A stretch of 5,367 bases of DNA from Nostoc sp. CHAB 5715 (GTDB lineage Bacteria; Cyanobacteriota; Cyanobacteriia; Cyanobacteriales; Nostocaceae), in the NCBI RefSeq assembly GCF_020829685.1, contig NZ_JAIVFR010000513.1, positions 1 to 5,367 of the forward strand. Direction: 5' to 3'. Both the position numbers and the translations under genes were made by a program. Below are positions 5,182 to 5,367 of the stretch, one piece after another; position 1 is the stretch's first letter; every line of letters starts with the position of its first letter. Below the pieces are notes generated by a model. That model made no database searches. It worked only from the letters and a program-made list of their open reading frames with translations, and had not been told where the DNA came from.

Positions 5182-5229
5182 TTAGTACAGTGGTGCGTTA
5201 GCCTTTGGCGTAACGCACCACTGTACTAA
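5182..5229. repeat. Perfect 19-bp inverted repeat (dispersed cyanobacterial hairpin)
   Basis: TTAGTACAGTGGTGCGTTA (5182-5200) and its exact reverse complement (5211-5229) flank GCCTTTGGCG, whose GCC and GGC can pair to extend the stem past one bulged G. The GGTGCGTTA...TAACGCACC core is, from memory, widely repeated between genes in Nostoc-like genomes and behaves like a REP or tiny MITE. It may block transcription through the region in both directions, but neither side has a proper T-tract, so I do not call it a terminator. Confidence 0.85.
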
Positions 5230-5273
5230 AAATAGAAGTTATATCATGTCCGCTTGATTCCTTATTAAACCTG

Positions 5274-5367
5274 AAGAACCCCACCCCGCCAAAGCTACGC
5301 TTTGTCTCCCCTCCCGAAGAGCGGGGAGGGGATTAAGGGGAGCCAGCGCGGTCTTGGGGGTTTCCCC
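5274..5367. repeat. GC-rich dispersed repeat with several hairpins, cut by the window end
   Basis: Three small inverted repeats follow each other: CAAAGC/GCTTTG (5290-5295, 5299-5304) around TAC; CCCCTCCCG/CGGGGAGGGG (5308-5316, 5322-5331) around AAGAG, with one bulge; and GGGG/CCCC (5357-5360, 5364-5367) around TTT at the edge. The wording of the last part (AGCCAGCGCGGTCTTGGGGG) matches, in my recollection, a common intergenic repeat of Nostoc-type genomes that continues beyond the window. No coding potential is visible on either strand between 5137 and 5367. Confidence 0.7.

Overview
The window looks like an accessory or intergenic-rich part of a filamentous cyanobacterial genome, most likely Nostoc/Anabaena-like (Nostocales). 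The evidence is a heptamer CCCTACT short tandem repeat, one HIP1 octamer (GCGATCGC), cyanobacterial-type dispersed hairpin repeats at the right edge, a MITE-like element with a 'TTGCGTCCTTGGCGTTC'-type core, and protein sequences of cyanobacterial character. Family and repeat assignments come from recognising motifs by eye; no search was run.

Layout. At 1-108 there is a repeat-rich edge ending in the heptamer array. A small hypothetical gene lies on the minus strand at 111-437, starting with GTG. An AT-rich intergenic stretch (438-726) carries a plausible promoter for a D12-class adenine DNA methyltransferase (727-1593), whose base composition is visibly more AT-rich than the genes to its right. 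Between 1594 and 1939 lie a minus-strand coding remnant convergent with the methyltransferase, a nested inverted-repeat structure, and a 127-bp MITE-like element with imperfect terminal inverted repeats. Immediately after the MITE is a P-loop (STAND/AAA-like) ATPase ORF (1940-2704) that seems to have lost its 5' end. It is followed by a small VapB-like antitoxin (2719-2940) and a vapC PIN-domain toxin (2937-3239) that breaks off before its last catalytic acid. The vapC remnant runs directly into a second, larger STAND-type ATPase (3187-4869), itself apparently 5'-truncated at the same junction (near 3218). The right end (4870-5367) has no ordinary gene: it holds twelve and a half perfect-length 21-bp tandem units, a 19-bp perfect inverted repeat, and GC-rich hairpin repeats that run off the window.

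Interpretation. The region reads as a worn defence/conflict-type island: a methyltransferase with a possible broken partner, two related STAND ATPases, and a broken toxin-antitoxin pair, stitched together by deletion and small-element insertion. I do not see a clearly intact new system. The most thought-provoking points are: (i) the 21-bp repeat array stays in the reading frame of the large ATPase for 102 codons beyond its TGA stop and would encode a seven-residue amphipathic repeat; (ii) the vapC/ATPase junction; (iii) the candidate cognate gene remnant beside the methyltransferase; and (iv) the nested inverted repeat at 1693-1769.
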